Assembly: GCA_020634855.1 (NCBI GenBank)
Contig: JACKAU010000009.1
Span: forward strand, 248,001 to 312,000
DNA length: 64,000 nt
Reading direction: 5' to 3'
Source: Anaerolineales bacterium
GTDB lineage: Bacteria > Chloroflexota > Anaerolineae > 4572-78 > J111
The translations under genes and the position numbers were made by a program. This document shows positions 1 to 8,053 of the stretch, piece after piece (the first letter of the stretch is position 1; each line of letters begins with the position of its first letter). Under the pieces are notes generated by a model that was given only the letters and a program-made list of their open reading frames with translations, had not been told where the DNA came from and searched no databases.

Positions 1-61
1 GGTTTGTTGGCCGATGAGTCGCCTGTTGATTTGTCCTGGCTCATCCATTACAACCAATCAC

Positions 62-1135
62 CTAGTAAGCTTTTTGGAAGGTCACATTGTAAGCGTAGTG
101 CCCTCGACACAGTTGGTTGTGGCCTTTGCGAGCCACGCAATCGGCTATATCTAGGCAGTAGTTGGCTTGAACTAGCCATTCATCAGGAATATCTTCATCC
201 CAGGAACTCAATTTGGGCGTCACTTCACTGGTGGCCGGCGAGCCGTCGGCCTTCTTGGTAACTTCCAACGAAAACCCGTTGTCCCATAGATCATACTCCA
301 ATTTACCCGGCCCTTTTTCACCGCTAACATGAGGTGGAACAACCCGGAATGTATCTTCAACGGTGGCTCCATCAATTGGATTACCATTGACATCAACCAC
401 TGTCACATAGATTTGGTGGGCGCCGGGGCAACTGTTATAGACAGGGTTGGGAATAAGATAGGCCTCTGCCACCACAAAATCGACCGGTGGTCGGGTCGGT
501 TCCGGAGTAGCTGTCGGTTCGGGCGTATCGGTGGGTGGGGCTGGCGTGTTGGTGGGCAGCGGAATGGGCGTCTCGGTCGGTGGTTCCGGTTCAGACGTAT
601 CGGTGGCAGTAGGTTCGGGCGTATCGGTGGGCTGCTGGTCTTCAGCCGCAGCGACTTCAACGGCCGCCATTTCTTCAGCCACGACCTCCTCGGCGACCAC
701 AGTGGGCGTGTCAGTGGGAACGGGCGTATCGGTTGGAATAGGGGTAGGGGTAGCCAGCGCCAGCGCCATTGACTCAGTACCGACGCCTAAAGCACTGGCC
801 AAAACAAATAAGTGTTGGGTATTAGGGTCATCGGTACCCGCATTTTCTTGAATGTAGCGATCGGCCATGAAAGAAATGTATTGATTGGTGTTGGGCAGAT
901 TGAGGTCGGCCAACTGCTGCTGAGCGGTGGCCAGATCATTAGTTTCCGCGTATTGAGCAGCGATGTTGATAATTTCGGCTTCGACCGCCTCAGGATCGAC
1001 CGGTCCGCTGGCTGAAGTCGCGGCGGTGAGACCAAAGCCCACAAAAACGCTGGCAATAGCCAAGGCCAGGCAAGACAGCGGCACAACCAAAATAACGATA
1101 ATCAGTAAAATTTTTGCATTCAACTTATTATTCAT
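62..1135 (-). CDS. Membrane-anchored Pro/Thr-linker protein, paralogue of next gene
   Basis: 357 aa, function unknown. One hydrophobic segment lies at about residues 8-32, followed by a small helical region to about 127, a linker of about 90 residues full of TDTP and PEPT repeats, and a C-terminal domain from about 220. That last domain begins with an Ig-like/carboxypeptidase-regulatory signature (VDVNGNPIDGATV) and carries four cysteines, ending with CRGHYAYNVTFQ. The layout suggests an N-terminally anchored surface protein whose C-terminal domain is held out by the linker, perhaps disulphide-bonded. The gene just upstream (1146-2303) has the same domain order and cysteine pattern, so the two are a tandem duplication; the 10-nt gap indicates one operon. 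No enzyme motif is visible. Confidence 0.75.
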   Translation of the reverse strand: MNNKLNAKILLIIVILVVPLSCLALAIASVFVGFGLTAATSASGPVDPEAVEAEIINIAAQYAETNDLATAQQQLADLNLPNTNQYISFMADRYIQENAGTDDPNTQHLFVLASALGVGTESMALALATPTPIPTDTPVPTDTPTVVAEEVVAEEMAAVEVAAAEDQQPTDTPEPTATDTSEPEPPTETPIPLPTNTPAPPTDTPEPTATPEPTRPPVDFVVAEAYLIPNPVYNSCPGAHQIYVTVVDVNGNPIDGATVEDTFRVVPPHVSGEKGPGKLEYDLWDNGFSLEVTKKADGSPATSEVTPKLSSWDEDIPDEWLVQANYCLDIADCVARKGHNQLCRGHYAYNVTFQKAY

Positions 1136-1145
1136 AATAACCTAC

Positions 1146-2303
1146 TTACCACGTCCTTTGAAATACCACTTCCCAGGAATAATGCCCCCAGCAGAGGGAG
1201 TTATTGCCGACGCCAAACACGCCGCTGTTCCATAGCGTGTTGCACGTACCTTCGTCCGGGCAATAACCGGCTTCGATCAGTCTCGGGATACCAATTTTCC
1301 AGTCATCGGAACTGAGCAGGTCGGTCACTTCGCTGGTTACTTCACGTCCGGCGCTGGGGTCGCTTTTAACCAGCACATAGTACCCCCCGTCTTTATACAG
1401 GTCATACTCCGCTCGACCGGGTCGATCATCGCCTTTGTGGCCGGTGACCGGTCCGGGATTATTCCAAAGATCGCCCATTTGCACCCCTTTGAGAGGATTC
1501 CCGTTAGCATCGATGACGTCGATGAAAATGTTATGGTTACCGGCACAGCCGCCGTTTTCATCCTTAGTCAGCAGCCGTTCTTTGACGATCACAAAATCGT
1601 ACTGCGATTCCGGCACGGGAGTCGCTTCGGAGGTCGGCATTTCGGTTGGAGGAACCGGTGTGTCGGTAGGGAGAGGGGCCGGCTCCGGTGTGTCGGTGGG
1701 AACCGGCAAATCGACCGCTGCCGCGGCGACTTCCTGAACCTCAGTCTCGGCCTCATCATCCACCACGGCCTCTTCCGTAGTCTCGGCTTGAGGCAGTACA
1801 GTGGGAGTCGGCGTATCCACGACGCGGGTATTGGTGGCTGTGGGGGAAGGGGTTGGCGTATCGGTCGGGGTGAAAGTGGCCGTCGGCGGCGACACATAAG
1901 CGACCATCGACACGGTGCTGACGCCTAGCGCCTTAGCCAGGAACACGACATTTTTGATATCGTCATCAACCGTGCCGCGATTGGTGCGAATCATCTCTTC
2001 GGCCACCAGCGAAACATACTGAGTGGGGTTCGGTACTTCCAGCCGGGTCAAAATCTCCTTGGCCCGGTCGATATCCTCATTCTCGGCATAATCTGCCGCG
2101 GCCATAATCACAATCTCTTGCGCGTACTCTTCCGACATATCCGAGACCCGCGCGTTCACAAAGCGGGTGGGCGCTAGATACCAGGTAACGAACAACCCCG
2201 CCAAGATGGCCATCAAACAGCCGAAGGGGGCCACCGCGAAGAGAATAAGGATTCGACGATCAAATTTTAAACCGCTTCTTCGTCTTTTTCTCTGCATTCC
2301 CAT
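1146..2303 (-). CDS. Membrane-anchored Pro/Thr-linker protein (tandem paralogue)
   Basis: 385 aa, function unknown. A basic N-terminus is followed by a hydrophobic segment at about residues 20-43, a helical region similar to that of the downstream paralogue (shared pattern AADYAEN..., ALGVSTVSM), a long TPT/PTDTP linker and a C-terminal domain with VIDANGNPLKG and four cysteines ending CWGHYSWEVVFQ. The two proteins differ mainly in the linker, while the C-terminal cysteine framework is kept, so the folded end is probably the functional part. ATG at 2303 is chosen; the ribosome site is weak (AGGA about 10 nt upstream). It is the first gene of a two-gene unit. Confidence 0.75.
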   Translation of the reverse strand: MGMQRKRRRSGLKFDRRILILFAVAPFGCLMAILAGLFVTWYLAPTRFVNARVSDMSEEYAQEIVIMAAADYAENEDIDRAKEILTRLEVPNPTQYVSLVAEEMIRTNRGTVDDDIKNVVFLAKALGVSTVSMVAYVSPPTATFTPTDTPTPSPTATNTRVVDTPTPTVLPQAETTEEAVVDDEAETEVQEVAAAAVDLPVPTDTPEPAPLPTDTPVPPTEMPTSEATPVPESQYDFVIVKERLLTKDENGGCAGNHNIFIDVIDANGNPLKGVQMGDLWNNPGPVTGHKGDDRPGRAEYDLYKDGGYYVLVKSDPSAGREVTSEVTDLLSSDDWKIGIPRLIEAGYCPDEGTCNTLWNSGVFGVGNNSLCWGHYSWEVVFQRTW

Positions 2304-2513
2304 TATAAAAAGTCCTACTCAAAATTAAAGGCCGCCCCTTAACAGCAAGAGGTGGCCCCACCGATTACGGTGGGCGAAAAACAAGGGGTGTTTTCCGATC
2401 AAGACCTCAATGTTGTGTTTTTGAAGTCTGTTCAGGATAATGCACCCAAAGATTACTCGCCCCAGCATAATTATAAGTACTGATGATGTCCGCGTTAATG
2501 CCCTTGGACAAAA

Positions 2514-2596
2514 TGCCGGAGGTGGGAATCGAACCCACAAGGGCTAAGCCCACGCGAGTTTGAGTCGCGCGCGTCTGCCAGTTCCGCCACTCCGGC
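2514..2596 (-). tRNA. tRNA-Leu (anticodon CAA)
   Basis: On the minus strand the 83-nt sequence folds as a class II tRNA. The acceptor stem is GCCGGAG/CTCCGGC with discriminator A. The anticodon stem CGCGA/TCGCG encloses the loop CTCAAAC, giving anticodon CAA. There is a short variable arm, and a T arm contains GGTTCGATTCC. The 3' CCA is not encoded, since TTT follows the discriminator. Confidence 0.95.
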
Positions 2597-2730
2597 TTGT
2601 TAAAAAGATTGATCCAAGCTTAATTTCAGCCCGGCGACTGTCGAATGCAAAGTATAAACGATGTAATATTATACGTCAAATTGCCTAGGCCATATCATCA
2701 ATATGACTAATCTCGCTAATAGCCCCTCTT

Positions 2731-2875
2731 TAATTCGATAGTATAACCCTGCATAATTGGCGTTAAGCCGGTAGACAGCCGCTAGCCGACGGTAGACCGC
2801 CAAAAACCGTTGAAGTTGCCAAAGTTAGGCGGTCAACGGTCGGCGGTCTGCCGTCAAGGGGTTATCGATTAATTT
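2731..2875. repeat. Intergenic imperfect inverted repeat, about 145 bp
   Basis: The gap between tRNA-Leu and the tautomerase gene holds a long imperfect palindrome. Outer arms are AATTCGATAGTATAACC and GGTTATCGATTAATT; inner arms are GACGGTAGACCGCC and GGCGGTCAACGGTCGGCGG. It contains no convincing ORF. The nested-arm design resembles other intergenic elements in this window (3666-3819, 15338-15462, 39076-39177). Confidence 0.6.
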
Positions 2876-2905
2876 TATAAACGGGGATTGTTTTCAGGGA
2901 ACGCG

Positions 2906-3301
2906 TTACTTGGCTTGGACGCGCTGCCGCTCGGCTACCGTCACGCCGCCAATACCCCAGTTGGCCGGCTCGATTTCGATGAGGGCGAAGCGAACCTCGG
3001 CCAGCGGAAAGGTGAAGCACTCCACTGCCAACGCCGAAAGGCGGCCGATCAGCGCCGCGCGTTTGTCGTCGGGCCGGCCGGCCAGCAGCGTTAATCGCAG
3101 TACCAGCATCGACGCCGGTTGATCGCCGCCCGGCAGCAGTTCTTCGATACTGCTGTCGGGAGCGATGGGCTGAAAAAACAAGCGCAGCCGGCCGAGGGGG
3201 GTGCTTAACACCTCTTGAAAAATTTCCATCGCGCCGGCGGCAAAGGTTTTTTTCTGCTCGCGTGAAAATTCATCCGAGTGGATGATCTCTAGCATAGGCA
3301 T
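2906..3301 (-). CDS. Fused tautomerase, 4-oxalocrotonate tautomerase-like
   Basis: 131 aa. Starts Met-Pro, so removal of Met would expose the catalytic N-terminal proline of the tautomerase superfamily. The C-terminus has the 4-OT-type ending IEPANWGIGG. Classical 4-oxalocrotonate tautomerase is about 62 aa; here two beta-alpha-beta units appear joined in one chain (first MLEIIHSDEF..., second MLVLRLTLLAGRPDDKRAAL...), as in the larger cis-CaaD/MSAD-type members. Position at the 3' end of the meta-cleavage cluster suggests it isomerises 2-hydroxymuconate in the oxalocrotonate branch. A strong ribosome site GGAGG lies 7 nt before the ATG. The exact substrate is inferred from context only. Confidence 0.75.
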   Translation of the reverse strand: MPMLEIIHSDEFSREQKKTFAAGAMEIFQEVLSTPLGRLRLFFQPIAPDSSIEELLPGGDQPASMLVLRLTLLAGRPDDKRAALIGRLSALAVECFTFPLAEVRFALIEIEPANWGIGGVTVAERQRVQAK

Positions 3302-3328
3302 GGTTAATCCTCCGTTGTTGGTACGGCT

Positions 3329-3493
3329 AAAAATGAGGCCTTCCCCATGTAGAATGACCTCTTCCCCGATAATAATGAGGTCTGCCCCATCTGAAATGAG
3401 GCCTGCTCCGATAAAAACGGCCCCTTCCCCGATGAAAATGACCCCTTCCCAATAAAAATGAGGCCTGCCCCGATGAAAATGACCCTTTCCCCG
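3329..3493. repeat. 21-bp minisatellite, about eight units
   Basis: Eight head-to-tail degenerate units of 21 bp (one of 20 bp) follow the pattern GAAAATGAGGCCTGCCCCGAT. Because the unit is a multiple of three, frames stay open and a spurious 100-codon ORF (3304-3606, minus) with a seven-residue repeat (SFSSGKG-like) results. I consider that ORF unlikely to be a gene. The array sits directly upstream of the tautomerase start. Confidence 0.8.
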
Positions 3494-3665
3494 TCCGCCG
3501 AACCGTTCCTACCGGTCGCTGAGCGATACCCACCGGCATTCAACTCTTGCTTTCCGATGATAACATCTCTCCATCTATCGCTCATGCGCCCTGATTTTGT
3601 GAGCAAGTAATCGATTTTGCCCCCTTAATCCCTACTTCCTACCCCCTACTCCCCAGGTGGGACAT

Positions 3666-3819
3666 CTAAGTAATTTTCAGAACTAACTTGTAGGTTTTAC
3701 ATCAAAAACATGAGACAGAATTTACAAGATTAACAAGATAAAAGGATAATAATCGTGTAAATCCTGTTAATCTTGTCGAAGAAAAATATAACAATTTAGA
3801 GATGAAAACTACTTAGGTG
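3666..3819. repeat. Nested intergenic inverted repeat
   Basis: Outer arms are CTAAGTAATTTTCA (3666-3679) and its near complement TGAAAACTACTTAG (3803-3816), 13 of 14 matching. Inner arms are ACAAGATTAACAAGAT (3724-3739) and ATCCTGTTAATCTTGT (3761-3776), 15 of 16 matching. It separates the hydratase gene from the tautomerase gene. Confidence 0.7.
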
Positions 3820-3841
3820 AGAACTTGAGTTAAATATAGGA

Positions 3842-4633
3842 TTAAGTAAACATCACCGTTAGCGGCGGCTGGCCCAGCATTTCCAGAGTGAATACGTCAC
3901 CGGCGACGGCCGGCAGTGTCGGGGCGACTGCGCCGGACAGGACAATATCGCCGGCCTTCAGGGTGATGTCGAAGCTGGACAGTTTGTTGGCCAGCCAGGC
4001 CACGGCCAACGCCGGATGGCCCAACGCCGCCGCGCCGATACCCTGCGCCGCCGGCTCGCCGTTCTTGGTGATGAGCAGGCCCAGCAGCCGTAAATCGATT
4101 TCGGTCAGCTTGTGATCCCAAGCGCCGATGGAAAAACCGCCGTAGCTGGCGTTATCGGCCACGGTATCGACCAGCTTGATGCGCCAATCTTCGATGCGGC
4201 TGTCCACAATCTCGGCGGACAGGGCGACGGCTTCGGTGGCGGCCAGCACCTCCTGCGGCGTGACGTGCGGTCCGCGCACATCGCGGCCCATCAGAAAGGC
4301 GATCTCGCCTTCGATGCGCGGCTGCAAGAACAGATCAACCGGCACTTCGGCTCGACCGTGCGCGGCGGCAAAATAGCGCGATCCCCACAGTGTGCCGTAG
4401 TCCGGCTCATCGACGCCCATTTGCTGCTGCACGGCTTTGCTAGTTAGCCCGATTTTGCGTCCTATGATCGTTTCGCCTCGCTCCAGCCGCATCTCCGTCC
4501 AGCGGGTTTGGATGGCATACGAGTCGATGACATCGGCCAGCCCATCGCTGTCTCGCAGCGGCGCAATCGGCCGGCGATTTTCCCAGGCGTTGTCCAGCCG
4601 TTGGGCCAGTTCGTTTATTTTTTGATCAACCAT
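3842..4633 (-). CDS. dmpE: 2-oxopent-4-enoate hydratase
   Basis: 263 aa, the usual length for the MhpD/DmpE family. Adds water to 2-oxopent-4-enoate to give 4-hydroxy-2-oxovalerate, the step where the hydrolytic and oxalocrotonate branches meet. The family signature GRKIGLTSKAVQQQMGV is at 58-74. The metal-binding acids are present: E108 and E110 in RIEGEIAF and E141 in AEIVDSR. DTVADNAS also matches the family. I separate it from the related decarboxylase (6392-7120) because this one resembles hydratases along its whole length. It starts 13 nt after the dehydrogenase stop, so they share a transcript. Confidence 0.88.
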   Translation of the reverse strand: MVDQKINELAQRLDNAWENRRPIAPLRDSDGLADVIDSYAIQTRWTEMRLERGETIIGRKIGLTSKAVQQQMGVDEPDYGTLWGSRYFAAAHGRAEVPVDLFLQPRIEGEIAFLMGRDVRGPHVTPQEVLAATEAVALSAEIVDSRIEDWRIKLVDTVADNASYGGFSIGAWDHKLTEIDLRLLGLLITKNGEPAAQGIGAAALGHPALAVAWLANKLSSFDITLKAGDIVLSGAVAPTLPAVAGDVFTLEMLGQPPLTVMFT

Positions 4634-4646
4634 CGGTTCCTTCCCC

Positions 4647-6104
4647 TCACTGATTGGCGATACAGACGTTTTTCATCTCGGTGTAAAATTCCATACTGTA
4701 GTGACCGCCCTCGCGGCCCACCCCGCTGGCTTTCATGCCGCCAAACGGCACCCGTAGATCGCGCACGAACCAATCATTGACCCAGACCGTACCGGCGTCA
4801 ATCTGGTTCGAGACCCGGATAGCCCGCCCGGTGTTGCCGGTTTGCACGACCGCGCTCAGGCCGTACTTGACATCGTTGGCGATCTGGATGGCCTCGTCTT
4901 CCTCATCGAACGGCAGAATGGTAACGACCGGCCCGAAAATCTCTTCCTGGCAGACGCGGCAGCTCGGGACGACATCGGTGATGATAGTCGGGTTGAGGAA
5001 GTTGCCTTCATTAAACGGCGCCGGCAAATCGGGCCGATCGCCGCCGATGAGCAGCTTGCCTTCGTAGCCGCCGACTTCCAGGTAGCCCATCACCCGCTCC
5101 AGATGCTCGCGGCTGTTGAGCGCGCCCATCGTCGTCGCCGGGTCCAGCGGATCGCCGATGACGGTTTCGTTGGTCAGTTTGGCTGCAAAACGCTCCACAA
5201 ACTCGTTGTAGATGCCGCGCTGCACCAAGATGCGCGAACCGGCCAGGCAGACCTCGCCCTGGTTGACAAAGGCCGCTTTTTGGCTAATGGCCAGCGCCCG
5301 CTCGATGTCGGCGTCGTCGAAGATGACGTTCGGCCCTTTGCCGCCTAGCTCAAATGAAACGCGAGCCATGTTAGTGCCGGCGGCGGCCTTGAGGATGGCC
5401 TGGCCGGTGCTGGTTTCGCCGGTAAAGGAGATCAGCCGCACATCGGGATGGCTGGTTAAATACGCGCCCGCCGAGTTGGGGCCAAAGCCCTGCACCACAT
5501 TGAACACGCCCGCCGGCACGCCCGCTTCGTGGGCAATCTGGGCCAGCTTCCAGGCCCCAATCGGGGTCGATTCGGCCGGTTTCAAAATGGCGGTGTTGCC
5601 AAAAGCCAGCGCCGGGCCGATCTTCCACGTCGAGAGCAGCATTGGGATGTTCCAGGGCGTGATCAGCACCGCCACCCCGACCGGCTGGCGCAGCACGTAG
5701 TTGATGTAGCCGCTGTCCATCGGGTAGGACTCGCTGCCGTGCAAGGCGGCAAAATCGGCAAAGTACTCGATGTTGTTGGCGATACGTTCGATGTAGTGAA
5801 TGTTATTCTCGCGGATGGCCCGACCCACGTCAAATGTTTCGATCCGAGCCAACTCATCGGCATTTTTGCGGATACCTTCGGCAAAGGCCCGCAGAATGGG
5901 CCGTCGCTGCGAGGCGCTCATTTTGCCCCAGGTTTTGAAGGCGTTCTGGGCCGCGCTCACGGCTCGATCAACTTCAGCCTGTTTGCCCTCGGCCACCGTG
6001 CCAATGACCTGGTTGGTGGCCGGGTATAATTTTTCAAATTGCAGCGGGCTGTTGACAAACTCGCCGTTGATATAATGGGTTACTTCAAAGAATGGCGTTT
6101 CCAT
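4647..6104 (-). CDS. dmpC: 2-hydroxymuconic semialdehyde dehydrogenase
   Basis: 485 aa, an NAD-dependent aldehyde dehydrogenase that oxidises 2-hydroxymuconic semialdehyde to 2-hydroxymuconate, opening the oxalocrotonate branch. Numbered from the chosen start, catalytic residues are N152 (TPWN), K175 (LKPAES), E252 (FELGGKGPN) and C286 (NQGEVCLAGS). The reading frame extends 15 codons further upstream, but the ATG at 6104 has GGAGG six to seven nt before it and gives the normal family N-terminus (METPFFEVTHYINGEF). Family membership is clear; the specific substrate follows from the neighbouring hydratase, decarboxylase and ring-cleavage genes. Confidence 0.9.
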   Translation of the reverse strand: METPFFEVTHYINGEFVNSPLQFEKLYPATNQVIGTVAEGKQAEVDRAVSAAQNAFKTWGKMSASQRRPILRAFAEGIRKNADELARIETFDVGRAIRENNIHYIERIANNIEYFADFAALHGSESYPMDSGYINYVLRQPVGVAVLITPWNIPMLLSTWKIGPALAFGNTAILKPAESTPIGAWKLAQIAHEAGVPAGVFNVVQGFGPNSAGAYLTSHPDVRLISFTGETSTGQAILKAAAGTNMARVSFELGGKGPNVIFDDADIERALAISQKAAFVNQGEVCLAGSRILVQRGIYNEFVERFAAKLTNETVIGDPLDPATTMGALNSREHLERVMGYLEVGGYEGKLLIGGDRPDLPAPFNEGNFLNPTIITDVVPSCRVCQEEIFGPVVTILPFDEEDEAIQIANDVKYGLSAVVQTGNTGRAIRVSNQIDAGTVWVNDWFVRDLRVPFGGMKASGVGREGGHYSMEFYTEMKNVCIANQ

Positions 6105-6225
6105 TTTAATCCTCCGAAATGGGTGATTCGTTAAATTCTTCATTAGCAAGGAATAGAGATTCCCTAGATAGGGCGTATTACGTTACGTCGTTGATGCGGC
6201 AAATTTGCGTCACTCACGAAATTCA

Positions 6226-6318
6226 TAGGACACGGATCACACGGATTGAACGGATTTTCACTGATCTAAATTTATTTTATCCGTGTTAATCCGTATGATC
6301 GGCCTAATCCGTGTCCTA
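6226..6318. repeat. Intergenic inverted repeat
   Basis: Perfect 12-bp arms TAGGACACGGAT and ATCCGTGTCCTA close a structure that also contains repeated ACGGAT and ATCCGT words. It lies between the decarboxylase gene and the dehydrogenase gene, inside the presumed catabolic operon, with no T-run that would mark a classic terminator. Confidence 0.7.
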
Positions 6319-6391
6319 TTTTTGGTTGTGGTTTCGCAACGCTATGCACTACACCAGATAAGACGTTATTCATAGTCTCCATCCCCTAATT

Positions 6392-7120
6392 TCATCCCGT
6401 TAATTTCACAATCAACACGTGACCGGCGTCATCGACCAGTTCCAGCGTGCCGGCGGCCGCCGGGATTGAGGCGGCGGGTGAACCGAGAAAAATTACCTGC
6501 CCGGCCTGCAAACCGCCGACCTGGCCGGCCAGCCATTGCAACTTTTGCACCGGATCGCCCAGCGCGGCGACCGGCCCTTCGGTTTGGAATTGGCCGTTCA
6601 GATAGAGGCGCAGGTTGCCGCCCGGCAGGCTGCCGAACAGCGTCGGCCCCAATACGAAGCCGCCGCCGGAGGTGTTGTCGGCCACGACTTCCGGCGCGGT
6701 GAATTTGTAGTTGGCCCAGATGCTGTCCAAGATGTCGATGCCTAGCACGAAACCGCCGATAGCCCGCTGCGTATCGCCCGGTAGCGCATTGGGGGCAATA
6801 TCCCGCTCCAGTTGAATCGCAATTTCCGGTTCTAACCGGGGCTGGATAAAATCGCTCAATGCCACCGGGCTGCTGTGAATCATATCGGCGTAGATGCACC
6901 CGTACAGCGGCGTGCTGATGCCCATTTGCGCCTGCTTGGCGGCGCTAATTAGGCCAAACTTGAAGCCTTTCAAGGGGCGGTCGCGACCGGTAGCCGCTTG
7001 AATTTGGTAAGCCCCGGCCAAATCGACGCCGCGATCGGCGTTTTTGCCGGGCAGCGTGGTACGCCCGGCCCGCGCCTTTCGAACGACCTGCTGTAGAGTT
7101 TGTTCCTGAGTAGATAACAT
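6392..7120 (-). CDS. dmpH: 4-oxalocrotonate decarboxylase-like protein
   Basis: 242 aa, about 20 shorter than well-studied DmpH proteins. The family decarboxylates 4-oxalocrotonate to 2-oxopent-4-enoate in complex with the hydratase, whose relative is also in this operon. FKFGLISAAKQAQMGISTPLYG (from residue 53) matches the decarboxylase version of the motif rather than the hydratase version. Metal-ligand acids E97 and E99 (PRLEPEI) are present, but the third, normally Glu in VEVIDSR, appears as Asp129 in GIDILDS, and the Arg of DSR is Ile. Activity may therefore differ. Its ATG follows directly on the TAA of the hydrolase gene, with the ribosome site inside that gene: tight coupling. Confidence 0.82.
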   Translation of the reverse strand: MLSTQEQTLQQVVRKARAGRTTLPGKNADRGVDLAGAYQIQAATGRDRPLKGFKFGLISAAKQAQMGISTPLYGCIYADMIHSSPVALSDFIQPRLEPEIAIQLERDIAPNALPGDTQRAIGGFVLGIDILDSIWANYKFTAPEVVADNTSGGGFVLGPTLFGSLPGGNLRLYLNGQFQTEGPVAALGDPVQKLQWLAGQVGGLQAGQVIFLGSPAASIPAAAGTLELVDDAGHVLIVKLTG

Positions 7121-7978
7121 TTAGAGTTCTCCTTCAAAAAATTCTCGTAGGAGCCGGTTAAAGCTGTCTTTGTGTTCTATCTGCGTCCAGTGGCTGCATT
7201 TGCCGAAGATGTGGAGCTGCACGTTGGGCAAGCGCGGCAACAGGTGCAGGCTGGTGTCCATCGGCACAATCTTGTCATCGCGCCCGTGTACGAGCAGCGT
7301 GGGATGATCCATGTGGCGCAGGGCCAGATCCGGCACGACCAGTTGATCGAGCAGCGTTTGACGCGGAGCCGGAAACATCGCTTCGAAGGAGCGGCGCACG
7401 CCCTCATCCATCGCCGCCGTAAAACGCATCTCGGCAATGGCATCGAGCCGGTCGGCGATAAGGTTGATGTCGTAAGCAAACCAGGTAATGCGCTGCTTCA
7501 TCCCGGCCGGCGACGGATCGGCGTAAAAGCCCCACAACTGATCGAGTTCGGGCGTCAGTTCCATCGGCGCGCCGATTGGCCCCATCAGCACCACTTTATC
7601 GAAACGCTCCGGCGCTTCCATCAGCAGGTGCAGGGCCACCGCCCCGCCCATCGAGTTGCCGACCAGATGGACTTTGTCTTTGTCCAACGCATCGAGCAGC
7701 CCGGTGACCTGATCCTTCCAGATGCGCATCCATTGATGCATCGAGGTTGGGGCGGGGTTGGGATGCTCGCTTTCGCCAAAGCCGATAAAGTCGGGGGCCA
7801 AGGTATCGTAGCGGTCGGCGAAGTAGGGCAGCGCGTACTGCCAGTTCGACCAGGCCGTTGCGCCGGGGCCGGAGCCGTGCAGAAAGAGAACGGTTTCTTT
7901 GTTACCCGCCCCGGTACGGTTGAGGTAGGTTTTGAAACCGGCTGTAGACAGGGTTGCGGGTTGGTTATCTGTATTCAT
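7121..7978 (-). CDS. dmpD: 2-hydroxymuconate semialdehyde hydrolase
   Basis: 285 aa alpha/beta hydrolase. In the meta pathway it cleaves the ring-fission product of catechols hydrolytically, giving 2-oxopent-4-enoate plus formate or a short acid. The oxyanion region HGSGPGATAWSNW begins at residue 34. The nucleophile is S109 in GNSMGG, the acid D234/D235 in HGRDDKIVP and the base H263 in CSHW. These match the MCP-hydrolase group (DmpD/BphD/MhpC). The start at 7978 is preferred over an upstream in-frame codon because GGAGGT lies five nt before it. It leads the tightly packed hydrolase-decarboxylase pair. Confidence 0.88.
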   Translation of the reverse strand: MNTDNQPATLSTAGFKTYLNRTGAGNKETVLFLHGSGPGATAWSNWQYALPYFADRYDTLAPDFIGFGESEHPNPAPTSMHQWMRIWKDQVTGLLDALDKDKVHLVGNSMGGAVALHLLMEAPERFDKVVLMGPIGAPMELTPELDQLWGFYADPSPAGMKQRITWFAYDINLIADRLDAIAEMRFTAAMDEGVRRSFEAMFPAPRQTLLDQLVVPDLALRHMDHPTLLVHGRDDKIVPMDTSLHLLPRLPNVQLHIFGKCSHWTQIEHKDSFNRLLREFFEGEL

Positions 7979-8006
7979 TATATATACCTCCAAATATTGG
8001 ATGGGT

Positions 8007-8040
8007 GGTTGGCTGGTTGGGTTAGATTATCCAGCCAACC
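8007..8040. repeat. Hairpin upstream of the hydrolase gene
   Basis: Perfect 10-bp arms GGTTGGCTGG (8007-8016) and CCAGCCAACC (8031-8040) are separated by 14 nt, just before the large inverted-repeat element. It lies in the leader of the hydrolase gene and has no adjacent T-run. Confidence 0.55.
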
Positions 8041-8053
8041 AGCCAACTAACTA

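Noticed and set aside
329..851. Plus-strand ORFs rich in Gly/Arg or Ser/Val across the linker region
   Set aside because: They are antisense shadows of the Pro/Thr linker of the 62-1135 gene.
2325..2540. 71-codon minus-strand ORF
   Set aside because: It begins inside the tRNA-Leu gene and has no family resemblance.
3304..3606. 100-codon minus-strand ORF with a seven-residue repeat
   Set aside because: It is produced by the 21-bp minisatellite, whose length keeps frames open; there is no ribosome site and similar ORFs are open in other frames.
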